From Actinomycetota bacterium (GTDB taxonomy: Bacteria > Actinomycetota > Thermoleophilia > Gaiellales > F1-60-MAGs149): a DNA stretch of 41,842 nt. Position numbers and translations under genes: made by a program. The notes under the pieces are model-generated. The model was not told the origin of the DNA. It saw nothing but the letters and a program-made list of their open reading frames with translations, and did no database searches. Below, one piece after another: positions 31,903 through 39,381 of this stretch. Every line of letters starts with the position of its first letter. Position 1 is the stretch's first letter. The stretch spans positions 1 through 41,842 of the forward strand of contig VFJZ01000022.1 in the NCBI GenBank assembly GCA_009885805.1. Reading direction: 5' to 3'.

Positions 31903-33121
31903 AGGCCGGCGCGGTGCCCGTCGCGCGGTCGTCGACGACGACGGCATCGAACGGGCCGGCCTGCGGATCGGTCAGGAGCACCGTGCCGGGGGCGACGTAG
32001 CCGGCCAGACTGGTCGGCGCGCCGACGACCAGCACCCGGCGCGCACCGACCGCCCGCAGGGCGTCGCCGGCGAGCGCGTAGTCCGCTCGCTCGAGCGTGG
32101 CGATCCCGGCCAGCGACACCGTCCCGGCGACGACGAGGACGGCGGTCGCGGGGAGCCAGCGCAGCCGCGCCGCGCCGATACCGGCGAGAAGCGTCAGGGG
32201 GGCCGCCCAGGCGTAGGCGTAGTGCTCGAAGAAGCGCCCGTGCCCGAAGGCGACGACGGCAGCAGGGACCACGATCGCAGCGCCGAGGGCGATCGCAACG
32301 CGCCGGTCGAGACGCCGCGCGCCAGCCAGCGCGAGCAGCAGCGTCGCGACGAGCAGGAGCGGCCCGGCGTCGAAGGCGAACCACACCGCCGACCACCACG
32401 GCGGGTGCTGGTAGACGTCGCCCGCCACCTCGAGCGGGAAGCCGATCTCGGACAGACGTCGCTGCTCGTTCCAGGCGAAGCGCAGGGCTGAGACCGGATC
32501 GGTCGCGAGCGGCACGTAGCTCGCCAGGAACACCGCTGGCGCGACGACCGCGGCGCCGAGCAGCGCGCGGACCGACGGCCAGATCAAGACGGCCACGGGT
32601 ACCGCGATCAGCGCGCCGGTCGCCTTGCAGGCCGCGGCGGCGCCGATCGCCGCGCCGAGCAGCAGCACGTCACACCGACGTGGCCGGTCGCGCACACGCA
32701 GCGCGAGCAGCAGCGCGAAGGCTGCGAACGCCGCCGCGAACGTGTCGAGCAGCGCGAGACGGTCGACCCGCAGGTCCGGCCACGGATGGGGGAGGATCAC
32801 CCACAGGACGAAGACGATCAGCGCCGTCCCCGGCCCTGCCAGGCGCCGCGCGATCAGGGCGAGGGCGATGCCGGTGGCGAGCGCGGCGGCGACCGCCGGC
32901 AGCCTGGCGGAGGTGGTCGAGAACCCCAGTGCCTGCTCGGAGAGGCCCATCAGGAACTTCGCGAGCGGTGGGTGCTCCAGGTTCGCCGGATCGCCCCCAC
33001 CGACGTAGCGGTAGCCGGCGTTGGCGTAGGCCCACTCGTCGCGGTGCCAGGTCGGCACGCCGAGGCGCCAGAGGTAGGTGAAGGCAGCGAGCGCGCCGGC
33101 TGCTGCGAAGGCCGCGCGCAT
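31847..33121 (-). CDS. Glycosyltransferase family 39 / ArnT-like membrane protein
   Basis: 424 residues. The first outer loop WHRDEWAYANAGYRYVGGGD contains the acidic pair (Asp-Glu) expected for GT-C mannosyl- or arabinosyl-type transferases using lipid-linked sugars. LEHPPLAKFLMGLSEQALGF is the second signature. About 11 transmembrane helices follow. It probably adds a sugar to protein or glycan on the outside face. ATG 33121 is chosen because the fold begins there and a TATCCT box is 8 nt upstream; the frame runs on to 33340 but overlaps the divergent gene. Confidence 0.82.
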   Translation of the reverse strand: MRAAFAAAGALAAFTYLWRLGVPTWHRDEWAYANAGYRYVGGGDPANLEHPPLAKFLMGLSEQALGFSTTSARLPAVAAALATGIALALIARRLAGPGTALIVFVLWVILPHPWPDLRVDRLALLDTFAAAFAAFALLLALRVRDRPRRCDVLLLGAAIGAAAACKATGALIAVPVAVLIWPSVRALLGAAVVAPAVFLASYVPLATDPVSALRFAWNEQRRLSEIGFPLEVAGDVYQHPPWWSAVWFAFDAGPLLLVATLLLALAGARRLDRRVAIALGAAIVVPAAVVAFGHGRFFEHYAYAWAAPLTLLAGIGAARLRWLPATAVLVVAGTVSLAGIATLERADYALAGDALRAVGARRVLVVGAPTSLAGYVAPGTVLLTDPQAGPFDAVVVDDRATGTAPAFTLEGRAESRYGPVRLFR

Positions 33122-33128
33122 CGCGCCG

Positions 33129-33135
33129 TAGGATA
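33129..33135. promoter_or_regulatory. Overlapping divergent -10 boxes (TAGGAT + / TATCCT -)
   Basis: The 19-bp gap holds TAGGATA. On the plus strand TAGGAT (33129-33134) ends 6 nt before GTG 33141; on the minus strand TATCCT (33130-33135) ends 8 nt before ATG 33121. Both genes appear leaderless, from shared bases. Confidence 0.5.
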
Positions 33136-33140
33136 GTCCG

Positions 33141-34430
33141 GTGAGCAGAGCGAGAAGCGCCGCCGACCTCTTGCTCCTGGCCACGCTGCTCACGGCGACC
33201 TGGCACCGCATCGCGTTCGAGCCGTTCGGGCGCGTGACGGTCGCCGACGCACTGGCGGCCGCGTCGATCGCCGCGATCGCCCTCACCCGGCCGGCCCTCC
33301 GGCGCGAGGCCCGTACGCTGGCGCTGATCGGCGTCCTCACCGGCGCCGTCTATGCGGCCGGCGCGCTCGTGACCGCCGACACGGGCCAGTTCGCCAAGGG
33401 CCTCGTGGTGTGGGCGCTGTGGTTCTCGTTCGCGGTCGCCGCGGTCGCGCACCTCGGATCGCGGCCAATGCTTTACCGGCGCGCGCTGGTCGTGTTCGTC
33501 GCCGGCTTCGCGGCGAACGCCGCCTACGGCTACGCGCAGTACCTGCTTGGGACGACGGTCGACGTCAACCTCGACGAGTACCTGATCGACCCGTTCTTCA
33601 GCGGATCGGCGTCCTCCGGCCTCAACCTCTACGCCTCGGTGCCGATCACGCAGCCCGACGGGTCCGTCACCCGCGAGGCGGTCTACCGCATCACCGCGCT
33701 GACGAACGACCCGAACCACATCGGCATCCTCGTCGTGACACCGATCCTGCTCGCGCTGGCGCTCGCCACGAGCCCGGCCCGGCGCCCCGCGATCGCACTC
33801 GCAGCGCTGGTCGCCGCCCTCGTCGGGGCGCTCGCCCTGTCGCAGTCCCGATCGGCGCTCGTCGGACTCGCCGCCGGCCTGCTCGCCCTGGCCGCCCTGC
33901 TCCGTGGGCGCCTGCTGCGGCCCGCGCTGCTCTGGCCAGCCGCCGCCCTCGCGGCGGCCGTCACCGCAGTCGTCGCGACCCGCTTCGACTACTGGCAGGG
34001 CGTCGTCACGAAACGCCTGAACCCCGACACCCCCGGCTCCGCCATCCACACGCAGATCTACGAGACCATCCCGGACGTCCTCGGCGACCAGCCGTTCCTC
34101 GGGCTCGGCCTGAACACCTTCGCGCCCTGGTACGAGCAGGTCTCGGGCCGCGCGGACTTCGGTCCTCACTCGTTCTACGTCCAGGTGCTGACGGAGACGG
34201 GCCTGCTCGGCGCCACGGCCGTGCTCGTCCTGGCGGCGTTCATCACGCGCTGCCTGCTGCGGACGTGGCGCGCCGGCGACCGTGCGCTCGCCGCAGGGCT
34301 CGGCGCCGCCCTCGTCGGGACGCTCGGCGCGAACGTCTTCTACCTCACGACCATCTACCCGTCGTGGTACGCACTGCTCGCGCTGTCGGCGGCGAGCGCT
34401 GCCGTCGCGACGAACACCGCCTCGTCGTAG
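33141..34430 (+). CDS. O-antigen ligase / Wzy-like polymerase
   Basis: 429 residues, about ten transmembrane helices. The large outer region (QYLLGTTVDVNLDEYL, then VYRITALTNDPNHIGILVV) has the Asn-Asp-x-Asn-His pattern common in Wzy_C proteins. The Wzy_C loop reads LGLGLNTFAPWYEQVSG and then GPHSFYVQVLTETGLLGATA. A second ligase or polymerase in the window; unlike 15040-16881 it has no TPR tail. GTG 33141 follows a -10 box by 6 nt. Its last 76 nt overlap the convergent ATP-grasp gene. Confidence 0.82.
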   Translation: MSRARSAADLLLLATLLTATWHRIAFEPFGRVTVADALAAASIAAIALTRPALRREARTLALIGVLTGAVYAAGALVTADTGQFAKGLVVWALWFSFAVAAVAHLGSRPMLYRRALVVFVAGFAANAAYGYAQYLLGTTVDVNLDEYLIDPFFSGSASSGLNLYASVPITQPDGSVTREAVYRITALTNDPNHIGILVVTPILLALALATSPARRPAIALAALVAALVGALALSQSRSALVGLAAGLLALAALLRGRLLRPALLWPAAALAAAVTAVVATRFDYWQGVVTKRLNPDTPGSAIHTQIYETIPDVLGDQPFLGLGLNTFAPWYEQVSGRADFGPHSFYVQVLTETGLLGATAVLVLAAFITRCLLRTWRAGDRALAAGLGAALVGTLGANVFYLTTIYPSWYALLALSAASAAVATNTASS

Positions 34431-35356
34431 CGGAGCATCACGAGACCGTCGCGCCACGTGTCGACGATCGTCGAAGGCCGGCCGAGGACCTCCTCGATCG
34501 TCCACTCGGGTAGGTGCGCGCCGGCCTCGTAGGCCAGGGGGAAGCCGCCGCCGTAGCGCGCGTTCAGTTCGATCACGCGGAGATCGTCGCCGTCGACGAA
34601 GACCTGGAGATTGAGGACGCCGTAAGCGTCGGGCAGGGCCGCGGCCGCGCGCCGGGCGAGCGCCTCGAGCGCGTCGTGGCGGACGGTGACACCCTTCGAC
34701 ACCTCGCCGGCGCGCACCTCGAGCCGACGGCGTGGCACGACGATCGGGCAGCTGCCGTCGCGGCGGATCAGCAGGTCGATCGTGTGCTCGACACCGGCTG
34801 CGCACTCCTCCACGATCAGGTCGGGCTCGTCCTCGATCCGCCCACCCGCCGCGATGACGCGCACGCCGATCGCGGCGGAACCGGCGCGGGGCTTGACGAT
34901 CAGCGGCCAGCGCCAGCTGTCGGGCTCGGCGAGCACGTCGGCCGGTGTTCCCTGACGCACCGTCGGCAGATCGTTCGCGACCAGCCAGTCGTGCGTCGCC
35001 CGCTTGTCGCGGCCGATCGCAACCGTCTCGGGCCCCGAGACCGAGATCGTGCAACCGACCTCCGCGAACCGCTCGCGGGCCGCGGCGTACAGGGGCAGTT
35101 CGGCGTCGTGGGTCGGCACGACGAGCCGGACACCCTCGCGGACGCAGATGGCGAGGACGGCGTCGACGAAGCCGGGATCGTCATGGCGCGGTACGAGGTG
35201 CCGCCGGTCGGCGAGACGCAGGGCGGCCGCGTACGGGCTGACGTCGCAGGCGTGGACGGCTCCATCGACACCGACGCGGGCGAGCGCGCGGCGCAGAATC
35301 GCGACCAGGGCGCCGCGCCGACCAGCGCTCGAGACAAGGATCGGGAACGCCGACAC
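34355..35356 (-). CDS. ATP-grasp enzyme (carboxylate-amine ligase type)
   Basis: 333 residues. Starts with a pre-ATP-grasp Rossmann-like strand (FPILVSSAGRRGALVAILRR) and holds ATP-grasp elements: KRATHDWLVANDLPTV, WPLIVKPRAGSAAIGVRV for the ATP lysine and glycine loop, DLIVEECAAGVEHTIDLLI, and VIELNARYGGGFPLAYEAGA with the metal-binding Glu and Asn. The layout is CarB-like or PylC-like. It probably forms an amide or peptide bond on a small molecule or sugar. GTG 35356 has a TACGAT box 7 nt upstream. Substrate unknown; the 3' 76 nt overlap the Wzy gene. Confidence 0.8.
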   Translation of the reverse strand: MSAFPILVSSAGRRGALVAILRRALARVGVDGAVHACDVSPYAAALRLADRRHLVPRHDDPGFVDAVLAICVREGVRLVVPTHDAELPLYAAARERFAEVGCTISVSGPETVAIGRDKRATHDWLVANDLPTVRQGTPADVLAEPDSWRWPLIVKPRAGSAAIGVRVIAAGGRIEDEPDLIVEECAAGVEHTIDLLIRRDGSCPIVVPRRRLEVRAGEVSKGVTVRHDALEALARRAAAALPDAYGVLNLQVFVDGDDLRVIELNARYGGGFPLAYEAGAHLPEWTIEEVLGRPSTIVDTWRDGLVMLRYDEAVFVATAALAADSASSAYHDG

Positions 35357-35362
35357 GCCTTG

Positions 35363-35374
35363 AATCGTACGATT
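35363..35374. promoter_or_regulatory. Palindromic bidirectional -10 (AATCGTACGATT)
   Basis: A perfect 12-bp palindrome placed exactly midway between GTG 35356 (-) and GTG 35381 (+). Each strand offers TACGAT ending 7 nt before a start codon, so both divergent genes appear leaderless from the same bases. It could also be a regulator site. Confidence 0.55.
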
Positions 35375-35380
35375 GTGCGC

Positions 35381-36004
35381 GTGCTGGCCAAGCACCTGCT
35401 CGATCGGGTCGCCGCGGCGTTGCTCCTGACGCTTCTCGCACCGCTGCTCGCGCTGATCGGCTGGAGCATCCGCCGCGAGGACGGCGGCCCGGTCTGGTTC
35501 CGACAGCAGCGGGCCGGTCGGGGCGGCGCGACCTTCGATGTCTACAAGTTTCGCTCGATGGTGATGGGTGCCGATCGCAGCGGACTCGGGCTCAACGTCG
35601 AGCAGGGCGACGCGCGCATCACGCGAGTCGGCCAGCGGCTGCGCGACTGGTCGCTCGACGAGCTGCCGCAACTGATCAACGTCGTCCGCGGCGAGATGTC
35701 ACTGGTCGGGCCCCGGCCGGGCCTGCCGGATCAGGCCGCGCGCTACGACGCCCTCCAGCGCCGCCGGCTGGAGGTCCGGCCAGGCTTGACGGGGTGGGCA
35801 CAGGTCAACGGCCGCAACCGCCTGACCTGGGAGGAGCGGATCGTCCTCGACGTCTGGTACGTCGACCACCGTTCGCTCGCGCTCGACGCACGCATCCTGG
35901 CGCGGACGATCGGCGTCGTGCTGCGCCGCGAGGATCTGTTCGGCGAGGGTGGCGCGAACGCCGATCTCGGCGGCGATCGTGGCGCGAAGGGACCGGTCAC
36001 CTAG
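35381..36004 (+). CDS. Initiating sugar-phosphate transferase (bacterial sugar transferase family)
   Basis: 207 residues. A short N-terminal membrane helix (AAALLLTLLAPLLALIGW), then PVWFRQQRAGRGGATFDVYK with FRSM, and WSLDELPQLINVVRGEMSLV plus GPRPGLP, the full set of family motifs for the catalytic core that moves a sugar-1-phosphate onto undecaprenyl phosphate. VRPGLTGWAQVNGRN is the last motif. Size fits the short PglC-like class. It starts a repeat unit for the flippase and ligases in this window. GTG 35381 is favoured by the -10 box 7 nt upstream; GTG 35375 is in frame but would lie only 1 nt after it. Confidence 0.92.
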   Translation: MLAKHLLDRVAAALLLTLLAPLLALIGWSIRREDGGPVWFRQQRAGRGGATFDVYKFRSMVMGADRSGLGLNVEQGDARITRVGQRLRDWSLDELPQLINVVRGEMSLVGPRPGLPDQAARYDALQRRRLEVRPGLTGWAQVNGRNRLTWEERIVLDVWYVDHRSLALDARILARTIGVVLRREDLFGEGGANADLGGDRGAKGPVT

Positions 36005-37338
36005 TGGACGTGGAGGAGCGCGACGTCGTCATCGTGGGCGGCGGCATCGCCGGGCTGGTTGCGGCCGACCGGCTGCGCGATCTGCACCCGGTCGTCCTCG
36101 AAGCGTCGGATCGCGCCGGCGGACGGATCTGGTCACGGCAGCGCGGCGACCTCGCGCTCAGCGTCGGCGCGCACATGTTTCCGCCGCCGGACTCCGTGAT
36201 CGGCGGGCTCGTCGCACGCTACGGCCTGCAGGTGGAGGCGATCACCGGCTCGATGCTGAACATCTTCCTCGGCGGCCGACTCGTCCGCGACTGTCGGCCG
36301 GAGCTGCTCCCCTTCCGGCTACCGCTGTCGCTCGGCGGACGACTCTCGTTCGCGCGGGCGGGGCTGCGCGTCAAGCGCGACGCCGCCGCCTACATGCGGC
36401 TGCTCGAGGCGCGCGCGGGTGACACCGAGGCGGCCGTTCGACTGCGGGCACTGCGGCACCGTGGCGACGAGACCTTCGCCCACTTCCTCGGCCACGTCCA
36501 CCCGGATGCCTACCGGATCTTCGAGGCGCTCGCGAACCGGACGATCGCCGACCCCGCAGAGATCTCCCAGTCGGCGATGGCGGCCCTCCTCGGGCACGTC
36601 TGGGACTCCGGCGACCTCGGCCGGAACATGCGCGGCGGCTCCGGACAGCTGCCGGCGGCGCTGGCAGCCGACCTGGGCGACGCGATCCGCACGGGGTGCC
36701 GCGTCGACCGTGTCGAGCTGGCGGGCGCCGGCGTCACGATCCGGTACACGGGCGCGGCTGGCCAGCGGACGATCCGCGCCCGCCGCGCCGTCATCGCCGT
36801 ACCGGCACCACTGATCCCGCCGCTGCTCGGCGACGCGGCGCCCGCGGAACTGGCGCGCGTCGCCTTCGGGCCGATGGTCGTCCTCAGTATCCGCACCAAC
36901 GAGGCGGAGCCGATGCCCTGGGACGACCTCTACTCGATCCTGACGCCGGATCTGCACTTCAACATGTTCTTCAACCACGCGAACTTCCTGAACGGGCGCG
37001 GCGGCAGCAAGCCAGGGAGCGTCCTGATGATCTACGGCGGCGGGCGGCGGGCGCGTGAGCTGATGGGACGACCCGAGGCCGAGATCGAGGCACTCCTGCT
37101 CGCCGACCTCGACCGGCTCTACCCGCAGGTGCGACCGCGGATCGCCGAGACGTGGCTGCAGACGTGGGAGCACGCCGGGCCGTACGCGCCGCCCGGTCGC
37201 TGGCGCGCGCAGGCGGCGCTGGAGGCGGGCGTCGCCGACCGCATCTTCTTCGCCGGCGACTGGGTGAGCGAGTTCGTCTCGATGGAGACGGCGGCGAGAA
37301 CCGCAGTCGACGCGGCCGGACAGGTGCGCGAACGATGA
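36004..37338 (+). CDS. FAD-dependent amine-oxidase-like oxidoreductase
   Basis: 444 residues. Opens VVIVGGGIAGLVAADRLRDL (FAD dinucleotide motif at about 11-16), followed by VVLEASDRAGGRIWS, the amine-oxidase/phytoene-desaturase signature. The C-terminal FAD motif is IFFAGDWVSEFVSMETAART. SVGAHMFPPPDSVIG and the middle domain would form the substrate pocket. Protoporphyrinogen-oxidase-like and polyamine-oxidase-like roles are possible. GTG 36004 overlaps the sugar transferase stop by one base, and its end overlaps the MttB gene by four, so it joins the glycan genes to the methylamine-type genes. Confidence 0.85.
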   Translation: MDVEERDVVIVGGGIAGLVAADRLRDLHPVVLEASDRAGGRIWSRQRGDLALSVGAHMFPPPDSVIGGLVARYGLQVEAITGSMLNIFLGGRLVRDCRPELLPFRLPLSLGGRLSFARAGLRVKRDAAAYMRLLEARAGDTEAAVRLRALRHRGDETFAHFLGHVHPDAYRIFEALANRTIADPAEISQSAMAALLGHVWDSGDLGRNMRGGSGQLPAALAADLGDAIRTGCRVDRVELAGAGVTIRYTGAAGQRTIRARRAVIAVPAPLIPPLLGDAAPAELARVAFGPMVVLSIRTNEAEPMPWDDLYSILTPDLHFNMFFNHANFLNGRGGSKPGSVLMIYGGGRRARELMGRPEAEIEALLLADLDRLYPQVRPRIAETWLQTWEHAGPYAPPGRWRAQAALEAGVADRIFFAGDWVSEFVSMETAARTAVDAAGQVRER

Positions 37339-38801
37339 CGACCGGAAGCCCGCACCAGTTCGTCAACCGGATGCCGCGCTACGAGATCCTCTCCGCCGAT
37401 GCGATGGCAGTGCTGGAGGGCGGCTGGCGGCGGCTGATCTCGGAGGTCGGCGTCCGCTTCGACCACCCGGAGGCGTGCCGGCTGTTCCGCGCAGCCGGCC
37501 AGGACGTGGACGACGACGGCGTCGTCCGCTTCGATCCCGACTTCGTGCTGGAGCAGGTCGCGCTCGCGCCGGAGTCGTTCGCGGTGCGCGCGCGCAACCC
37601 GGCCAGGAGCCTGCACTTCGGCGGTGACCACATGGTCTTCTCGAACGTCGCAGGCCCACCGTTCGTGCTCGACGGCGAGGCCCGGCGCGAGGGGACGCAC
37701 GCGGACTTCGAGCGCTTCCTGATGCTCGGCCACGTCTTCGACGAGCTCGACAGCCACGGTGGCTGGCCCTGCGAGATCGATGACCGGCCGATCGACTCAC
37801 GCCATCTCGACGGTGCCCGTGCCGCGTGGCTGCTGTCCGACAAGCCACCGCTCGGGACCGTGTTCGCCGGCGAGAAGGCCGAGGACGGCATGGCGCTCGC
37901 GGCGATCGTCTTCGGCGGGCGCGACGAGCTCGAGCGTGGCCCCGTCCTGCACGGCGTTGCGAACGTCAACTCGCCGCTGCGCTACGACATCGCGATGACC
38001 GACGTCCTGCTGGCCTACACGCGGGCGAACCAGGCGATCGTCGTCACACCGTTCCTGCTGATGGGCGCGATGGCGCCGGTGTCAGTGCCGGCGGCGCTCG
38101 TGCAGCAGACGGTCGAGGCGCTTGCCGGCATCGCCCTCGCGCAACTCGTGCGACCGGGGGCGCCGGTGATGCTCGGCTCGTTCCTCTCCCACACCGACAT
38201 GCAGTCGGGCTCACCCGGGTTCGGCGGGCCCGAGTCGGCGCTCGGCCTGCTCTGCTCGGGACAGATCGCGCGGCGCTTCGGGCTGCCGTGGCGGGCCGGC
38301 GGCGGCGGCCTCACCTCCAGCCAGCGCGCCGACGCGCAGGCGGCCTACGAGGCCTTCAACACGATGCTGCCTGCCTTCCTCGCCGGCGCCAACCTGGTGC
38401 TGCACGCGACCGGCTGGCTGGAGTCGGGCCTGACCGCCGGGTACGAGAAGTTCATGATCGACGTCGAGATCCTCCGCGTCCTGCGCGCCGAGTTCACGCC
38501 GCTCCTGGTCGACGAGGCCTCGCTCGCCTTCGACGCGCATCTGGAGGTGGGTCACGCCGGCCACTTCCTCGGCGCGGCGCACACGCTCGAGCGCTTCCGC
38601 GAGTGCTTCTACCGGCCGCTGCTCTCCTCCACGGCAAGCTACGAGCGCTGGCGGCGCGACGGCAGCCTCGACACGACGGCGCGGGCGGCAGGCCTCTGGC
38701 GAGCAGCGCTGGAACGTTACGAGCAGCCGCCGTTCGACGACGCGATCAGGGCCGAGATGGATGAGTTCATCGAGCGCCGGAAGCGCGAGCTCGGCGACTG
38801 A
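37335..38801 (+). CDS. MttB-family corrinoid methyltransferase (non-pyrrolysine)
   Basis: 488 residues, normal for the trimethylamine methyltransferase family. Recognised by LISEVGVRFDHPEACRLFRA near the start, then NVAGPPFVLDGEARREGTHA, VNSPLRYDIAMTDVLLAY and LHATGWLESGLTAGYEKFMI, DVEILRVL. There is no in-frame amber codon, so this is a pyrrolysine-free homolog, a group whose known members demethylate quaternary amines such as glycine betaine or proline betaine and pass the methyl to a corrinoid protein. No corrinoid protein or MtgA-like gene is in the window. ATG 37335 overlaps the preceding stop. The TMADH-like gene nearby points to a methylated amine. Confidence 0.88.
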   Translation: MTTGSPHQFVNRMPRYEILSADAMAVLEGGWRRLISEVGVRFDHPEACRLFRAAGQDVDDDGVVRFDPDFVLEQVALAPESFAVRARNPARSLHFGGDHMVFSNVAGPPFVLDGEARREGTHADFERFLMLGHVFDELDSHGGWPCEIDDRPIDSRHLDGARAAWLLSDKPPLGTVFAGEKAEDGMALAAIVFGGRDELERGPVLHGVANVNSPLRYDIAMTDVLLAYTRANQAIVVTPFLLMGAMAPVSVPAALVQQTVEALAGIALAQLVRPGAPVMLGSFLSHTDMQSGSPGFGGPESALGLLCSGQIARRFGLPWRAGGGGLTSSQRADAQAAYEAFNTMLPAFLAGANLVLHATGWLESGLTAGYEKFMIDVEILRVLRAEFTPLLVDEASLAFDAHLEVGHAGHFLGAAHTLERFRECFYRPLLSSTASYERWRRDGSLDTTARAAGLWRAALERYEQPPFDDAIRAEMDEFIERRKRELGD

Positions 38802-39381
38802 AGCACCCCTCGATGTGGTCGTCGACGAGGCCCATCGCCTGCATGAAGGCGTAGGCCGTCGTCGGCCCGACGAAGCGGAACCCGCGCCGCTTCAGGTCGC
38901 GGGCGAACCGCGTCGAGGCCGGCGTGACGGCGTTCGCCATCAGCCACTCGTAGGTGACGCGATCCGGACGCTCGCTCGGCGGTGGCTCGAACGACCAGAC
39001 GTAGTCGGCGAACGTCCCGGCCTCGGCGATCACGTCGAGCACGCACTCGGCGTTCATGATCGCCGACTCGATCTTGCCCCGGTGACGGACGATGCCGGCA
39101 TCCGCCAGCAGGCGCTCGACGTCCTCGGGCCCGAACGTGGCGACGACGGCCGGATCGAAGCCCGCGAACGCGCGGCGGAAGTTCTCCCGCTTGCGCAGGA
39201 TCGTCAGCCACGACAGCCCTGACTGGAACCCCTCCAGGCAGAGCTTCTCGAACAGGCGCCGGTCGTCGCGGACGGGAAGGCCCCACTCGGTGTCGTGGTA
39301 GTGCCGGTAGTCCTCGTGGTCGCCGCCGCCCCAGAAGCAGCGGGCGCGACCATCCTCACCGATGACGAGGCCGTCGGTCAC
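38767..39381 (-). CDS. tag: DNA-3-methyladenine glycosylase I
   Basis: 204 residues. It has ARCFWGGGDHEDYRHYHDTE (then WG) at the start with the zinc Cys and His, LFEKLCLEGFQSGLSWLTIL, RKRENFRRAFAGFD, and NAVTPASTRFARDLKRRGFR, then FVGPTTAYAFMQAMGLVDDH with HIEGC as the second zinc pair. Excises 3-methyladenine from DNA. GTG 39381 overlaps the end of the TMADH-like gene by four nt, so they share a transcript. Repair of methyl damage near methyl-transfer enzymes is a suggestive but unproven link. The 3' 35 nt overlap the MttB gene. Confidence 0.93.
   Translation of the reverse strand: MTDGLVIGEDGRARCFWGGGDHEDYRHYHDTEWGLPVRDDRRLFEKLCLEGFQSGLSWLTILRKRENFRRAFAGFDPAVVATFGPEDVERLLADAGIVRHRGKIESAIMNAECVLDVIAEAGTFADYVWSFEPPPSERPDRVTYEWLMANAVTPASTRFARDLKRRGFRFVGPTTAYAFMQAMGLVDDHIEGCFSRRARASGAR

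Noticed and set aside
37335-38801. Possible pyrrolysine-containing MttB.
   Set aside because: There is no in-frame TAG in the coding region, so pyrrolysine is not used here.
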